A stretch of DNA of 43,672 nt from NCBI GenBank assembly GCA_021773035.1, contig JAJFKU010000014.1, positions 1-43,672 of the forward strand, read 5' to 3'. This DNA is from Woeseiaceae bacterium (GTDB taxonomy: Bacteria > Pseudomonadota > Gammaproteobacteria > Steroidobacterales > Woeseiaceae). The position numbers and the translations under genes are program-made. Below the pieces are notes generated by a model. It had not been told where the DNA came from, did no database searches, and was given only the letters and a program-made list of their open reading frames with translations. Shown in pieces: positions 7,433 through 16,421 of the stretch. The stretch's first letter is position 1. The number at the start of each line of letters is the position of its first letter.

Positions 7433-8531
7433 GCTTGTTCTCCGTTGTCGTTTTTTTTTCGATGTGCTGCTCGATGGCCCACTGTACATGTTCGGCAACC
7501 AAAGGCGATTCATCGTTCCGCCGCGTATGCAGCGCTGCAATTACCGCTGGCGTCGAGTCGGCATTCCCCAATGCCACGGCGATGTTTCTCAACCAGCGCT
7601 CGAAACCGATTCTGCGTATTGCGCTGCCTTCGGTTTTCTCCAGCCAGGTCGCTTCGCTCCACAGAAACAGGTCGGTCAATTGCGCGCGGTCCAGACCGTG
7701 ACGTGGTGCGAAGTCGGCTTCCGCGGTCGGCTTCGCGAACTTGTTCCAGGGACAGAACAACTGACAGTCGTCGCAGCCATAAATTCGATTACCGATGCTG
7801 CGGCGAAACTTGACGGGAATCGCGCCCTTGTTCTCGATCGTCAGATAGGAAATGCATTTGCGCGCATCCAGCGAATAGGGTGCGACGATAGCATCGGTTG
7901 GGCAGACATCGATGCAGGCTCTGCAGCTGCCGCAATGCGACTGTTCCGGTACGTCGATTGTCAGCGGCAGATCGGTATACAACTCCCCGAGAAAGAACCA
8001 CGAACCGGTTTCGCGGTCGATGACGTTCGTGTGTTTGCCGACCCAGCCGTTGCCGGCCTTCTCGGCGAGCGCTTTTTCGAGAACGGGTGCGCTGTCGACA
8101 AAAACACGGTAGCCGAACCCGCCGACGCGTTCCTCGATGCGGCGGGCCAGCGCACGCAGCCGGCCGCGCAGGACCTTGTGATAGTCGCGCCCCAGCGCAT
8201 AGCGGGAAATGTAGGCGCTCGCACCGTCGTCCAGCAGGCGCTTCGCGTTTTCCTGCGGTTCCGGGAGATAGTCCATACGCACAGAGATGACGCGGATCGT
8301 TCCGGGCACCAGTTCGTCCGGGCGACTACGCTTGCTGCCGTGCCGCTCCATATAGTCCATCGAGCCGTGGAAGCGTCGTCGCAACCACTCTGTGAGACGT
8401 CCTTCGGCGACCTTAAGATCGATATCGCTGATTCCGGCTCGTTGAAAACCGAGTTCGCTACACCATGCGAGCACCTCGCCCTTAAGTGCGATCATGTCGG
8501 TGCCGCTAACTATGTGTTCGGTATCTGCCAA
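7425..8531 (-). CDS. queG: Epoxyqueuosine reductase
   Basis: Reduces epoxyqueuosine to queuosine in the wobble position of tRNAs, using a cobalamin cofactor and two 4Fe-4S clusters. In the 368-residue protein the ferredoxin-like clusters use CGSCRACIDVCP (Cys 200, 203, 206, 210) and CDDCQLFCP (Cys 253, 256, 260), with Cys226 as a further ligand candidate. The VFVDSAPVLEKALAEKAG segment includes the conserved active-site aspartate. The start is TTG, supported by a GGGGAG ribosome site seven bases upstream; an ATG at 8495 lacks one. It is divergent from nnr with 34 bases between, as in E. coli. The enzyme's B12 need links it to the B12 locus in this window. Confidence 0.95.
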   Translation of the reverse strand: MADTEHIVSGTDMIALKGEVLAWCSELGFQRAGISDIDLKVAEGRLTEWLRRRFHGSMDYMERHGSKRSRPDELVPGTIRVISVRMDYLPEPQENAKRLLDDGASAYISRYALGRDYHKVLRGRLRALARRIEERVGGFGYRVFVDSAPVLEKALAEKAGNGWVGKHTNVIDRETGSWFFLGELYTDLPLTIDVPEQSHCGSCRACIDVCPTDAIVAPYSLDARKCISYLTIENKGAIPVKFRRSIGNRIYGCDDCQLFCPWNKFAKPTAEADFAPRHGLDRAQLTDLFLWSEATWLEKTEGSAIRRIGFERWLRNIAVALGNADSTPAVIAALHTRRNDESPLVAEHVQWAIEQHIEKKTTTENKHV

Positions 8532-8555
8532 TGTTCGATCTCCCCGCGGTCACAG

Positions 8556-8561
8556 TATAAT
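8556..8561 (+). promoter_or_regulatory. Candidate -10 element for nnr
   Basis: A perfect TATAAT ends only four bases before the nnr ATG pair (8566 and 8569). The expected transcription start would fall on or within the start codons, which suggests a leaderless message. The -35 side is poor (TTCGAT about 16 bases upstream) and no ribosome site precedes the ATG. Nnr could instead be read from an upstream promoter inside queG. Confidence 0.35.
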
Positions 8562-8565
8562 CGCC

Positions 8566-10047
8566 ATGATGCATTCCTTACCCGCAAAGATTTATTCCGT
8601 CGCCGCCGTCCGCGAGATCGACCGCATTGCGATCGAAGAGCAGGGCGTCCCCGGCTATACGCTGATGCAGCGAGCCGCGGCGGCCGCCGTTCGCGAGGCG
8701 CGTGAGCGTTATCCGCAGGCGCTGTGCTGGCAGGCTATTTGTGGTGCGGGCAACAACGGCGGAGATGGTTACGTCGTTGCACGGCTTGCGATACTTGAAG
8801 GGGTCAGCGCTTCGGTAGTGACGCTGGTGGACCCCGAATCGCTCAGCGGTGACGCGGAGACTGCGCATGACGACTTCGTGGCCGCTGGCGGGACCGTCAC
8901 ACCCTGGAATGGTGGGCTGGCAGAGGACGCCGATCTGCTGGTCGATGCGATGCTGGGCAGCGGCCTGGAGCGTGACGTGGCTGGCAGTTTCGCCGATGCC
9001 GTCAACGCAGCGAACGCACATCCAGCCCCGATCCATGCACTGGATATTGCGACCGGAATCGACGGCGATACGGGCGAGGTGAGGGGCTGTGCCGTCAAAG
9101 CGGATGTCACGACCACTTTTGTCGGCCTGAAAGCGGGCCTTTTTCTCGGCGCGGGCCCCGATTACTGCGGCACGGTTACTTTCTCCGGCCTGGATATCGA
9201 CGCTGCAGCCTACCGGGCAGTTGAGCCCAGCTACTGCCGACCGGGTGCCGCGTTATTGAAGCGTGTGCTGCCGCCGAGGCAGCGCAGCGCGCACAAGGGT
9301 AATTTTGGCCATGTTGTTGTGCTTGGCGGTGGGCCGGGTATGCCGGGCGCCGCTCTACTCTGCGGCGAAGCGGCCCTGAGGACAGGCGCGGGGCGGGTGA
9401 GCGTGGCGACGCACCCGGAACATGCGGCGGTACTGGCCGCGGTAAGGCCGGAACTCATGTCGCGCGGGATTCGCGCGCCTGAGGACCTCGCGGCCATCCT
9501 CGAGTCGGCCGATGTTGTGGCGTTCGGTCCGGGGCTTGGGCGTTCTCCCTGGGCTCGAGCGCTCTTTCCGATCATGGCCGCAGACCGCCGCCCGGCGGTC
9601 TGGGATGCCGACGCGCTTAACCTGCTGGCCGAGAAGCCTGCAACGGCAGCGAACCGCATTATCACGCCACACCCGGGCGAGGCTGCCACACTCACAGGCA
9701 CCGATTCGTCGGCAATTCAGGCAGATCGGCCAGCGGCACTGCGGGCGCTGGCCCGGGAGTATGGCGGTATTGTGGTGCTCAAGGGCGCCGGAACGCTGAT
9801 CTCAGGCTCGTCCGGGATTCCCGCTATCTGCACCTCCGGTAATCCCGGAATGGCGGCGCCGGGTATGGGCGACGTCCTGACCGGGGTGATCGCCGCGTTG
9901 CTCGCACAGGGCCTGTCGCCCGAGAGAGCCGCCCTGGCCGGTGTCGAGTTGCATGCGCGAGCGGGCGATCTCGCGGCGAGGAAGGGACAGAGAGGACTCA
10001 TGGCGTCGGACCTGATCGCGGCTCTGCGTGAGCTGGTGAACCCATGA
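8566..10047 (+). CDS. nnr: Bifunctional NAD(P)HX epimerase/dehydratase
   Basis: Repairs hydrated NADH and NADPH: the N-terminal domain epimerises NAD(P)HX and the C-terminal domain dehydrates the S-form using ADP or ATP. From ATG 8566 it is 493 residues. The YjeF_N half has GAGNNGGDGYVVAR and LDIATGIDGDTG. The ribokinase-like C-terminal half has KGNFGHVVVLGGG, AFGPGLGRS, DADALNLLA, ITPHPGEAA and GNPGMAAPGMGDVLTG. A longer frame back to 8494 overlaps queG and lacks family similarity. It overlaps tsaE by four bases (ATGA) and heads the conserved nnr-tsaE-amidase-mutL block. Confidence 0.95.
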   Translation: MMHSLPAKIYSVAAVREIDRIAIEEQGVPGYTLMQRAAAAAVREARERYPQALCWQAICGAGNNGGDGYVVARLAILEGVSASVVTLVDPESLSGDAETAHDDFVAAGGTVTPWNGGLAEDADLLVDAMLGSGLERDVAGSFADAVNAANAHPAPIHALDIATGIDGDTGEVRGCAVKADVTTTFVGLKAGLFLGAGPDYCGTVTFSGLDIDAAAYRAVEPSYCRPGAALLKRVLPPRQRSAHKGNFGHVVVLGGGPGMPGAALLCGEAALRTGAGRVSVATHPEHAAVLAAVRPELMSRGIRAPEDLAAILESADVVAFGPGLGRSPWARALFPIMAADRRPAVWDADALNLLAEKPATAANRIITPHPGEAATLTGTDSSAIQADRPAALRALAREYGGIVVLKGAGTLISGSSGIPAICTSGNPGMAAPGMGDVLTGVIAALLAQGLSPERAALAGVELHARAGDLAARKGQRGLMASDLIAALRELVNP

Positions 10048-10496
10048 TTCGGCAGCTCGCGGACGAAGCGGCGACGATTTCGCTTGCCCAGGCCGTCTAC
10101 GGCGCGCTGCCGCCGGACTACAGTGGCTGGACGATACTGCTCAGCGGAGAACTCGGCGCCGGGAAGTCGACGTTTGCGCGGGCGTTCATCCGGGCTGCCG
10201 GGCATGGCGGCTCTGTGCCGAGCCCTACCTATACCCTGGTCGAGCCCTACGACCTTCCCGGAGGACCTATTTACCATGTTGATTTATATAGGATTTCTAC
10301 TGAGGATGAGTTGCGCTATCTGGGTTGGAGCGAACTCGACGGCGGCCTGCGCATGGTCGAATGGCCGCAGCGGGCGCCAGGTCTCACTGACGAAGCGGAC
10401 CTGACGATCAAGCTCAGCTACGCCGGAGAGGCTCGCAGCGCAGAAATCCTCGGCTTGAGCAAACGTGGCTCCGGATTGATTCAGAAGATTAACTAA
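10044..10496 (+). CDS. tsaE: tRNA threonylcarbamoyladenosine biosynthesis ATPase TsaE
   Basis: ATPase partner of TsaB and TsaD in forming the t6A modification at position 37 of ANN-decoding tRNAs. The 150-residue protein has the Walker A loop GELGAGKST, the SPTYTLVEPY segment and the HVDLYR motif, then MVEWPQRA, all characteristic. Its start overlaps the nnr stop. A 92-base gap with a good promoter separates it from the amidase gene. The C-terminal tail after about residue 130 is not conserved in my judgement. Confidence 0.95.
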   Translation: MIRQLADEAATISLAQAVYGALPPDYSGWTILLSGELGAGKSTFARAFIRAAGHGGSVPSPTYTLVEPYDLPGGPIYHVDLYRISTEDELRYLGWSELDGGLRMVEWPQRAPGLTDEADLTIKLSYAGEARSAEILGLSKRGSGLIQKIN

Positions 10497-10530
10497 GTCT
10501 GCTATCCCCATAATTTTGAAGCGAAAAGCC

Positions 10531-10558
10531 TTGGTTTTTCTCGCCAGATTCGTATACT
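10531..10558 (+). promoter_or_regulatory. Candidate sigma70 promoter upstream of the amidase gene
   Basis: TTGGTT (10531-10536) and TATACT (10553-10558) are separated by 16 bases. The -10 matches the consensus in five of six places and the -35 in its first three. It lies in the only sizeable gap between tsaE and the amidase gene, 30 bases before the start codon, and could drive amidase-mutL-miaA. Confidence 0.5.
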
Positions 10559-10588
10559 CATCCGACATAATCCATAAACACCTATACG

Positions 10589-11908
10589 ATGACTCGAACG
10601 CGTCTGACATTGTTGCCCCTGTTTTTGCTGCTCAGTGCCGCGGCCCATGCCGGGTCGACTGTCGAAAACGTCCGAATATGGTCTGAAAACGACAAAACAC
10701 GGGTGGTTCTGGATCTGAGCCGTTCCGTCGACCACAATATTTTCACGTTGCGCGGCCCGGAGCGCATCGTTATCGATCTTAAAGACAGCCGACTCGCCGG
10801 CACCCTGAAGCAATTGCCGAAAGGCGCGGGTTCAGTGCGTTCGATCCGCAGCGCCGTACGCGCCAATGGCCAGCTCCGAGTGGTACTCGACCTGAACGAG
10901 GGTGTTCGCTCGCGCAGTTTCCAGGCCGGGCCGAACGGTCAATACGGCGACCGCCTGGTGATCGACCTGCAGCGTGCCGGAAATTTGCAGCCCGTCAAGC
11001 GGGCGTCTGAAGAATACCGGCCGGGTCGCGACATCGTCATTGCCATCGATGCGGGACACGGCGGTCACGATCCGGGTGCGCTCGGCAAGCGATCGAAGGA
11101 AAAGAACCTCGTGCTGGCCATCAGCAAAGAGCTGGCGCGGCGCATCAACGCTGAGCCGGGGATGAGCGCCGTGCTCATTCGCGACAACGATGTGTTTGTC
11201 GAGCATCGCAACCGCATGGCCATTGCCAGCAGAAACAAAGCCGACCTGTTCGTCTCCGTGCACGCCGACGCGTTCGACAATCCGCGCGCGGCAGGCGCCT
11301 CGGTCTTTGCTCTGAACCTGGTTGGTGCGAACAAGGAAGCGGCACGCACGATGCAGCGCCGGGAGAACGCGCCGGTTAGCGTCGGCGGTGTTTCGTTACA
11401 CGACAAAGACGAAGTGCTGGCATCTGTGCTCTTCGATCTGTCGCAAAATGCGGCGCTGAGCGCGAGCCTGGATGTGGGGGCTAAGGTCAGTCAGCACCTG
11501 AGCAAGGTGGCGAAGATGCACACCAAGACGGTGCGGCAAAAGGAACTTCTCGTATTGACGTCAGCGGACATGCCGTCGATCCTGGTTGAAACCGGCTTTA
11601 TCTCGAACGTGTCGGAAGAGAAGAAGCTCAGGGATAAAGGGCACCAGGGACGGCTCGCAAACGCCATTCTTGCCGGTATCCGCAGTTACTACTACACCAA
11701 TCCACCGCCGGATACGCAGATCGCGATGGATTTGCGCCGTACGCCGACTAAGCAGGTGCGGCATGTCATCTCCCGCGGCGACACGATTTCCGAGATCGCC
11801 GAGCGCTACAACGTCAGCCCGGCGGCGATTCGCAGGGCGAACAAGCTTTCGACAGACAATATTCGTATCGGTCAGACCCTGAATATCCCGGTGTTCACCG
11901 GCGGCTGA
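10589..11908 (+). CDS. amiB: N-acetylmuramoyl-L-alanine amidase (AmiB/AmiC type)
   Basis: A periplasmic zinc hydrolase that cuts the stem peptide from peptidoglycan, normally for cell separation at division. The 439-residue protein starts with a Sec signal peptide (about 1-21, ending AHA). An AMIN domain for septal targeting follows (about 24-128). The Amidase_3 domain starts near 148, with the zinc His157 in DAGHGGHDPG and a conserved Glu172, later VSVHADAF and SILVETGFISN. The C-terminal LysM repeat (about 394-437, HVISRGDTISEIAERYNV) should bind glycan. E. coli AmiB lacks LysM, but many gammaproteobacterial homologues have it. It precedes mutL as in E. coli, hence the symbol. Confidence 0.93.
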   Translation: MTRTRLTLLPLFLLLSAAAHAGSTVENVRIWSENDKTRVVLDLSRSVDHNIFTLRGPERIVIDLKDSRLAGTLKQLPKGAGSVRSIRSAVRANGQLRVVLDLNEGVRSRSFQAGPNGQYGDRLVIDLQRAGNLQPVKRASEEYRPGRDIVIAIDAGHGGHDPGALGKRSKEKNLVLAISKELARRINAEPGMSAVLIRDNDVFVEHRNRMAIASRNKADLFVSVHADAFDNPRAAGASVFALNLVGANKEAARTMQRRENAPVSVGGVSLHDKDEVLASVLFDLSQNAALSASLDVGAKVSQHLSKVAKMHTKTVRQKELLVLTSADMPSILVETGFISNVSEEKKLRDKGHQGRLANAILAGIRSYYYTNPPPDTQIAMDLRRTPTKQVRHVISRGDTISEIAERYNVSPAAIRRANKLSTDNIRIGQTLNIPVFTGG

Positions 11909-11975
11909 CCCCTTTTGCGAGACTTTTGCCCGCGGATTTGGAAAAATGGCGGATTGAACCTGCCTTGCTGTCCGC

Positions 11976-13739
11976 ATGCCTATTCAACAACTTCCTGATC
12001 ATCTGATTAATCAGATCGCGGCCGGCGAGGTCGTCGAGCGGCCGGCGTCTGTCATGAAAGAACTGGTTGAGAACAGCCTCGATGCCGGTGCACAGACGGT
12101 GCAGATCGATGTCGTAGCCGGTGGTCAGAAACTGATCCGGATTCGCGACGATGGCAAGGGCATCGATCGCCGCGAGATTGCGCTGGCCTTGTCCCGGCAT
12201 GCGACCAGCAAGATTTCAAGCCTCGACGACCTGGAGGCCGTCGCTTCCCTGGGATTTCGCGGCGAAGCGCTGCCGAGCATAGCGTCCGTTGCCCGCCTGA
12301 CACTGTGTTCGCGAACGCCGGACGCCGATTCGGCCTGGCAGGTCGAAGCGGACGGCGGGCAGATCACAAGCCCGAAACCGGCCGCTCACCCGCAGGGGAC
12401 TACGGTCGAAGTGCATGACCTGTTTTACAACACGCCGGCGAGGCGACGTTTTCTACGCACTGAGAGGACCGAGTTCGGTCACATCGAAAAATGGGTTCGG
12501 CGCCTGGCATTGTCGCGCCCTGAAATCGCGTTCACGTTGACACACAACCAACGGACCGTGTTGCAGACACCGGTTGCCCGCAGCGCCGAAGAGCAGCGGC
12601 AGCGAATTGCGAAGATCTGCGGCGACGCTTTTGCCGAGCAATGTGTTGCGATCGAGCGCGAGGTTGAGGGCGTCGCATTGTCCGGCTGGATTGGTCTGCC
12701 GACCTTTAACCGGAGCCAGCCCGACATGCAGTACTGGTTCGTCAACGGGCGCAGCGTTTCGGACAAGACGCTCTCGCATGCGGTGCGGCATGCGTATCGA
12801 GATGTGTTGTTTCATGGCCGCTATCCGGCCTACGTTCTCGACCTGACAATGGATCCGGCTGGCGTCGATGCCAATGCGCATCCGGCGAAGCACGAGATTC
12901 GTTTTCGTGATGGACGTCGTGTTCATGGCGTCGTCTCTCAGTCCGTTGGTGCCGCCCTCAAGGACACACGGCCCGGTGGTCACGATGTTGCGCCAATTCC
13001 AATGACTCGTGAAGCCGTGTTTCACCAGGGTTCGATGCCTTTGCAGTCGCGTGTCACAACGTTCGCACCCGCGTCGTCATCGCCATCGGCGTCTGCTGTT
13101 CACGAGACACTCGCGGCGTATCAGTCCCTGGCAAGCCCCGAACAGTCGACCGAAGTGCCGCCGCTGGGTTTTGCCGTTGCACAACTGGCTGGCGTCTACA
13201 TATTGGCGGAGAACAAGGAAGGGCTGGTGATCGTCGACATGCATGCGGCACACGAACGCATTACCTACGAAAAGCTGAAGCGCGGTTTCGATGACCGCGG
13301 CCTGGTGCGCCAGCCCCTGTTGGTGCCGGAATCGATTTCGGTTGCCGAGAGTGAGGCCAACCTGGTCGAAGAGTGCGGGGAAATGCTGACCGGATTGGGG
13401 CTGGTCGTTGATCGGGCCGGACCGACCAGCGTAACGGTGCGTGAAGTTCCCGCGCTCTTGAAAAACTCGGACGTTGAGGCCTTGCTGAGAGATGTGTTGT
13501 CGGATCTTTCCGAGGCTGGTCAGAGTAATCGGATCGAAGATGCCGGCGACGATTACCTGGCGACGATGGCCTGTCATCATTCGGTGCGTGCAAATCGCAT
13601 GCTGTCGCTGGATGAGATGAACGCATTGTTACGGGAAATGGAAACCACGGAACGCGCGGACCAGTGTAATCACGGACGCCCGACCTGGACGACCGTTACG
13701 ATGTCCGAACTCGATCGCCTGTTCCTGCGCGGTCGCTGA
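11976..13739 (+). CDS. mutL: DNA mismatch repair protein MutL (endonuclease-type motif)
   Basis: Links mismatch recognition by MutS to strand removal. The 587-residue protein has an N-terminal GHKL ATPase with IAAGEVVERP and KELVENSLDAGA, the DDGKGID loop and GFRGEALPSI. A low-complexity linker (about 345-390) leads to the dimerisation domain. That domain contains DMHAAHERITYE, which fits the D-x-HA-x2-E-x4-E metal motif of nicking MutL proteins, plus MACHHSVRAN and the late CNHGRPT motif. E. coli MutL lacks this motif and relies on MutH. The protein therefore probably nicks DNA itself. It lies between the amidase gene and miaA. Confidence 0.96.
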   Translation: MPIQQLPDHLINQIAAGEVVERPASVMKELVENSLDAGAQTVQIDVVAGGQKLIRIRDDGKGIDRREIALALSRHATSKISSLDDLEAVASLGFRGEALPSIASVARLTLCSRTPDADSAWQVEADGGQITSPKPAAHPQGTTVEVHDLFYNTPARRRFLRTERTEFGHIEKWVRRLALSRPEIAFTLTHNQRTVLQTPVARSAEEQRQRIAKICGDAFAEQCVAIEREVEGVALSGWIGLPTFNRSQPDMQYWFVNGRSVSDKTLSHAVRHAYRDVLFHGRYPAYVLDLTMDPAGVDANAHPAKHEIRFRDGRRVHGVVSQSVGAALKDTRPGGHDVAPIPMTREAVFHQGSMPLQSRVTTFAPASSSPSASAVHETLAAYQSLASPEQSTEVPPLGFAVAQLAGVYILAENKEGLVIVDMHAAHERITYEKLKRGFDDRGLVRQPLLVPESISVAESEANLVEECGEMLTGLGLVVDRAGPTSVTVREVPALLKNSDVEALLRDVLSDLSEAGQSNRIEDAGDDYLATMACHHSVRANRMLSLDEMNALLREMETTERADQCNHGRPTWTTVTMSELDRLFLRGR

Positions 13740-13748
13740 GGCTCGTTA

Positions 13749-14678
13749 ATGGGCAGCAAGGCCGTCCTGCTGATGGGCCCGACCGCGTCTGGAAAGACAG
13801 AGTTTGCGATCAATCTTTGCAAACAGTTCCCGTGCGATGTCATCAGTGTTGATTCCGCGCTGGTCTATCGCGGTATGGATATTGGTACCGCAAAGCCGGA
13901 TGCCGAAACGCTGCGGCGTGTGCCGCACCAGCTGATTGATATTCGTGACCCCGAAGACGGCTACTCGGCGGGCGAGTTTGTCCGCGATGCGCGGGTGGCG
14001 ATTGCAGAGACTCAGGCCAGGGGCAGGATTCCGCTGCTTGTCGGTGGCACGATGATGTATTTTCGCGCGCTGACGGAGGGCATCGCCGACCTCCCGGCGG
14101 CCGATGAGGCCGTTCGCAGGCGGATCGATCAGGAAGCGAAGGAATCCGGCTGGCCGGCAATGCACGCAGAGCTCGAAACGATCGATGCCGAAACAGCGGC
14201 GAGGCTGAATCCCAACGACAGGCAGCGGATTCAGCGCGCTCTGGAAGTGCACCGCCTGAGTGGCAGGCCGCTTAGCGAATGGCAGCGCGAGTCAAGAGCG
14301 GATGACGGCGACCTCGAGTTTGTAAAGATCGCGCTCAGGGTTGAGCCTCGCAAACGTTTGCATGAGCGCATCGAGCTGCGTTTGCAGCAAATGATCGATG
14401 CGGGTTTTGAGAACGAGATGCGAAAACTGCATGCCCGGCCGGGCTTATATAAAGAGTCGCCGGCAATGCGGGCCGTTGGTTATCGGCAATTCTGGAGTTA
14501 CCTCGATGGAACGTATTCGCTCGACGAAGCGAGTAACCGCGCATTGTTCGCAACCCGGCAGCTTGCGAAGCGCCAGCTAACGTGGCTGCGCTCCGAAAAA
14601 TCGGTGTATTTTGTCGACGCGCTTGAAACGGCTGCAATCGCCACTACATCCGCATATCTGGCAGACAAACTGGACTGA
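13749..14678 (+). CDS. miaA: tRNA dimethylallyltransferase
   Basis: Adds a dimethylallyl group to A37 of tRNAs reading UNN codons. The 309-residue protein has the P-loop MGPTASGKTEFA at about residues 9-20, then the DMAPP and base-flipping segments SVDSALVYRGMDIGTAKP, HQLIDIRDPEDGYSAG and VGGTMMYFRAL. NPNDRQRIQRALEV and the C-terminal AIGYRQ-like segment (AVGYRQFWSYL) are typical. It starts nine bases after mutL ends. A 127-base gap precedes hfq and could hold an hfq promoter, though I found no strong match. Confidence 0.96.
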   Translation: MGSKAVLLMGPTASGKTEFAINLCKQFPCDVISVDSALVYRGMDIGTAKPDAETLRRVPHQLIDIRDPEDGYSAGEFVRDARVAIAETQARGRIPLLVGGTMMYFRALTEGIADLPAADEAVRRRIDQEAKESGWPAMHAELETIDAETAARLNPNDRQRIQRALEVHRLSGRPLSEWQRESRADDGDLEFVKIALRVEPRKRLHERIELRLQQMIDAGFENEMRKLHARPGLYKESPAMRAVGYRQFWSYLDGTYSLDEASNRALFATRQLAKRQLTWLRSEKSVYFVDALETAAIATTSAYLADKLD

Positions 14679-14805
14679 AATCCAACCGTATTGCGACCTT
14701 GCTGTGATAAACTTTTCAGTCGCTTGGGCGAATTCCGCGATGGGCAAACCGGCGCCACCGGCTGGCGGAGTTCACCAAAAATACGAAGAATAAGGAGACC
14801 CAATC

Positions 14806-15054
14806 ATGGCTAAAGGGCAGACGTTACAGGACCCCTTCCTCAATATCCTGCGTAAAGAAAAGGTTCCCGTTTCCATCTACCTGGTAAACGGCATCAAGCT
14901 GCAGGGGCAGGTGGACTCATTTGACCAGTTCGTCGTTCTGTTAAAGAACAGCGTTAACCAGATGGTCTATAAACACGCGATCTCGACGGTTGTGCCGTCC
15001 CGCAATGTTCGTCTTCCAATGCCGGATGACGATAGTGGAGACGACGACGACTAA
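14806..15054 (+). CDS. hfq: RNA chaperone Hfq
   Basis: Hexameric Sm-like RNA-binding protein that pairs small RNAs with mRNAs. The 82-residue sequence carries the conserved N-terminal [10 protein letters not shown] (Gln8 at the proximal RNA face), the Sm1 region with [15 protein letters not shown] and FDQFVVLL, and the Sm2 motif [10 protein letters not shown]. The short C-terminus ends in an acidic tip (DDDSGDDDD), comparable to the acidic tip that autoregulates RNA release in E. coli Hfq. A strong AAGGAG site lies eight bases before ATG. A small hairpin (CGCCA/TGGCG, near 14753-14768) precedes the ribosome site. Confidence 0.98.
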   Translation: MAKGQTLQDPFLNILRKEKVPVSIYLVNGIKLQGQVDSFDQFVVLLKNSVNQMVYKHAISTVVPSRNVRLPMPDDDSGDDDD

Positions 15055-15089
15055 TTACTCAATGGTGCTGCCTTGGCGGGAGGTGGTAT

Positions 15090-16415
15090 TTGTTTGAACG
15101 GCCGCAAAGTGGCGAGAGAGCGATACTCGTCCACGCGAATCCCAACGGCACCACCGAGGAGTCCGAACGCGAAGAGTTTGCTGAACTGGCGGTCTCCGCG
15201 GGCGCCGTCGTTGCCGCCGAACTGCTGACGAGTCGGAAACGTCCCGACCCGCGTTTTTTCATCGGCCGGGGCAAGCTCGACGATCTCAAAGCACTGCTGC
15301 AGCAGCATAGCGCTGAGCTGGTGATTTCGTGTGCGCCCCTGAGCCCGAGCCAGGAACGGAACCTGGAGCGCGAGTTGAAGTGCCGCGTACTGGATCGTGC
15401 CGGACTCATTCTGGATATATTTGCTCAGAGAGCCCGAAGTTTTGAGGGCAAGCTGCAGGTTGAACTCGCGCAGCTGAAGCATCTGTCGACCCGACTGGTA
15501 CGGGGCTGGACTCACCTGGAGCGGCAAAAGGGTGGTATCGGCCTGCGCGGACCGGGTGAAACGCAGCTGGAAACGGACCGTCGATTGATTGGCCATCGCA
15601 TCCGGCAGCTGAACGAACGACTCAAGACGGTCGATGCCCGTCGCTCAATGAATCGACGCAATCGTATGAAGGCCGAAATACCGACCGTGGCACTGGTTGG
15701 CTACACCAACGCCGGAAAGTCGACCTTGTTTAATGCGCTGACCGATGCGGGTGTTTACGTTCAGGATCAGCTGTTTGCGACGCTTGACCCCACGGTACGG
15801 CGCCTCGATTTGCCGCAGGGAGAGCGCGTGGTGCTGGCGGATACGGTCGGTTTCGTCCGGGATTTGCCGCACGAGCTGGTAGCTGCTTTCAGGTCGACGT
15901 TGCAGGAAGCGCGCGAGGCGGACCTGATTTTGCACCTGATCGACGCTAGCGACCCCAGTCGCTGGCAACGTGTTCGGCAGGTGAATTCCGTATTGAAACA
16001 ACTCGATGCGGATCAGGTGCCGCAAATACGGGTGTACAATAAGATCGATAAGCTGGAACGCGAGCCGCGGATGACGAATAATCGGCATGGAGAGGGGCGT
16101 GCGGTCTGGCTGTCAGCGGTAACTGGCGAAGGCCTGCCGCTGCTGAAAGGCGCCATTGCGAAGCGCTTGCGTCAGAAAACTGTACATCGAACAATCCGGC
16201 TTCTGCCTGAGCAGGGGCGGCAGCGCGCCAAACTGTTTGAGCTCGGTGCGGTGCTTAGCGAAGACGTCGATGCAGACGGTAGCTGGACGCTGCAACTGCG
16301 AATGGCCGAAAAGGACTTGCGGCGATTCCTGAAGTACGAAAACCTCGTGGAAGATCAACTGGAGCCGGTGCCTGAAGTGGCGACGGCGGTAAAACAGCAA
16401 TTGAGTAGAAGCTAA
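15090..16415 (+). CDS. hflX: Ribosome-associated GTPase HflX
   Basis: A GTPase that binds the large ribosomal subunit and helps split or rescue stalled ribosomes under stress. In the 441-residue protein the N-terminal HflX domain includes FFIGRGKLDDL, and the linker has GIGLRGPGETQLETDRR. The G domain has G1 VGYTNAGKST, G3 DTVGFVRDLP and G4 NKID. The start is TTG at 15090 with an AGGTGG site six to eight bases upstream. It lies between hfq and hflK, the standard order. Only six bases separate it from hflK. Confidence 0.96.
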   Translation: MFERPQSGERAILVHANPNGTTEESEREEFAELAVSAGAVVAAELLTSRKRPDPRFFIGRGKLDDLKALLQQHSAELVISCAPLSPSQERNLERELKCRVLDRAGLILDIFAQRARSFEGKLQVELAQLKHLSTRLVRGWTHLERQKGGIGLRGPGETQLETDRRLIGHRIRQLNERLKTVDARRSMNRRNRMKAEIPTVALVGYTNAGKSTLFNALTDAGVYVQDQLFATLDPTVRRLDLPQGERVVLADTVGFVRDLPHELVAAFRSTLQEAREADLILHLIDASDPSRWQRVRQVNSVLKQLDADQVPQIRVYNKIDKLEREPRMTNNRHGEGRAVWLSAVTGEGLPLLKGAIAKRLRQKTVHRTIRLLPEQGRQRAKLFELGAVLSEDVDADGSWTLQLRMAEKDLRRFLKYENLVEDQLEPVPEVATAVKQQLSRS

Positions 16416-16421
16416 AACACT

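Noticed and set aside
8494..8565. Upstream extension of nnr
   Set aside because: It overlaps queG and lacks family similarity; ATG 8566 begins the conserved protein.
7362..8705. Long 447-codon frame on the plus strand
   Set aside because: It lies antisense to queG, which has full cofactor motifs; the product looks like a shadow of G+C-rich coding.
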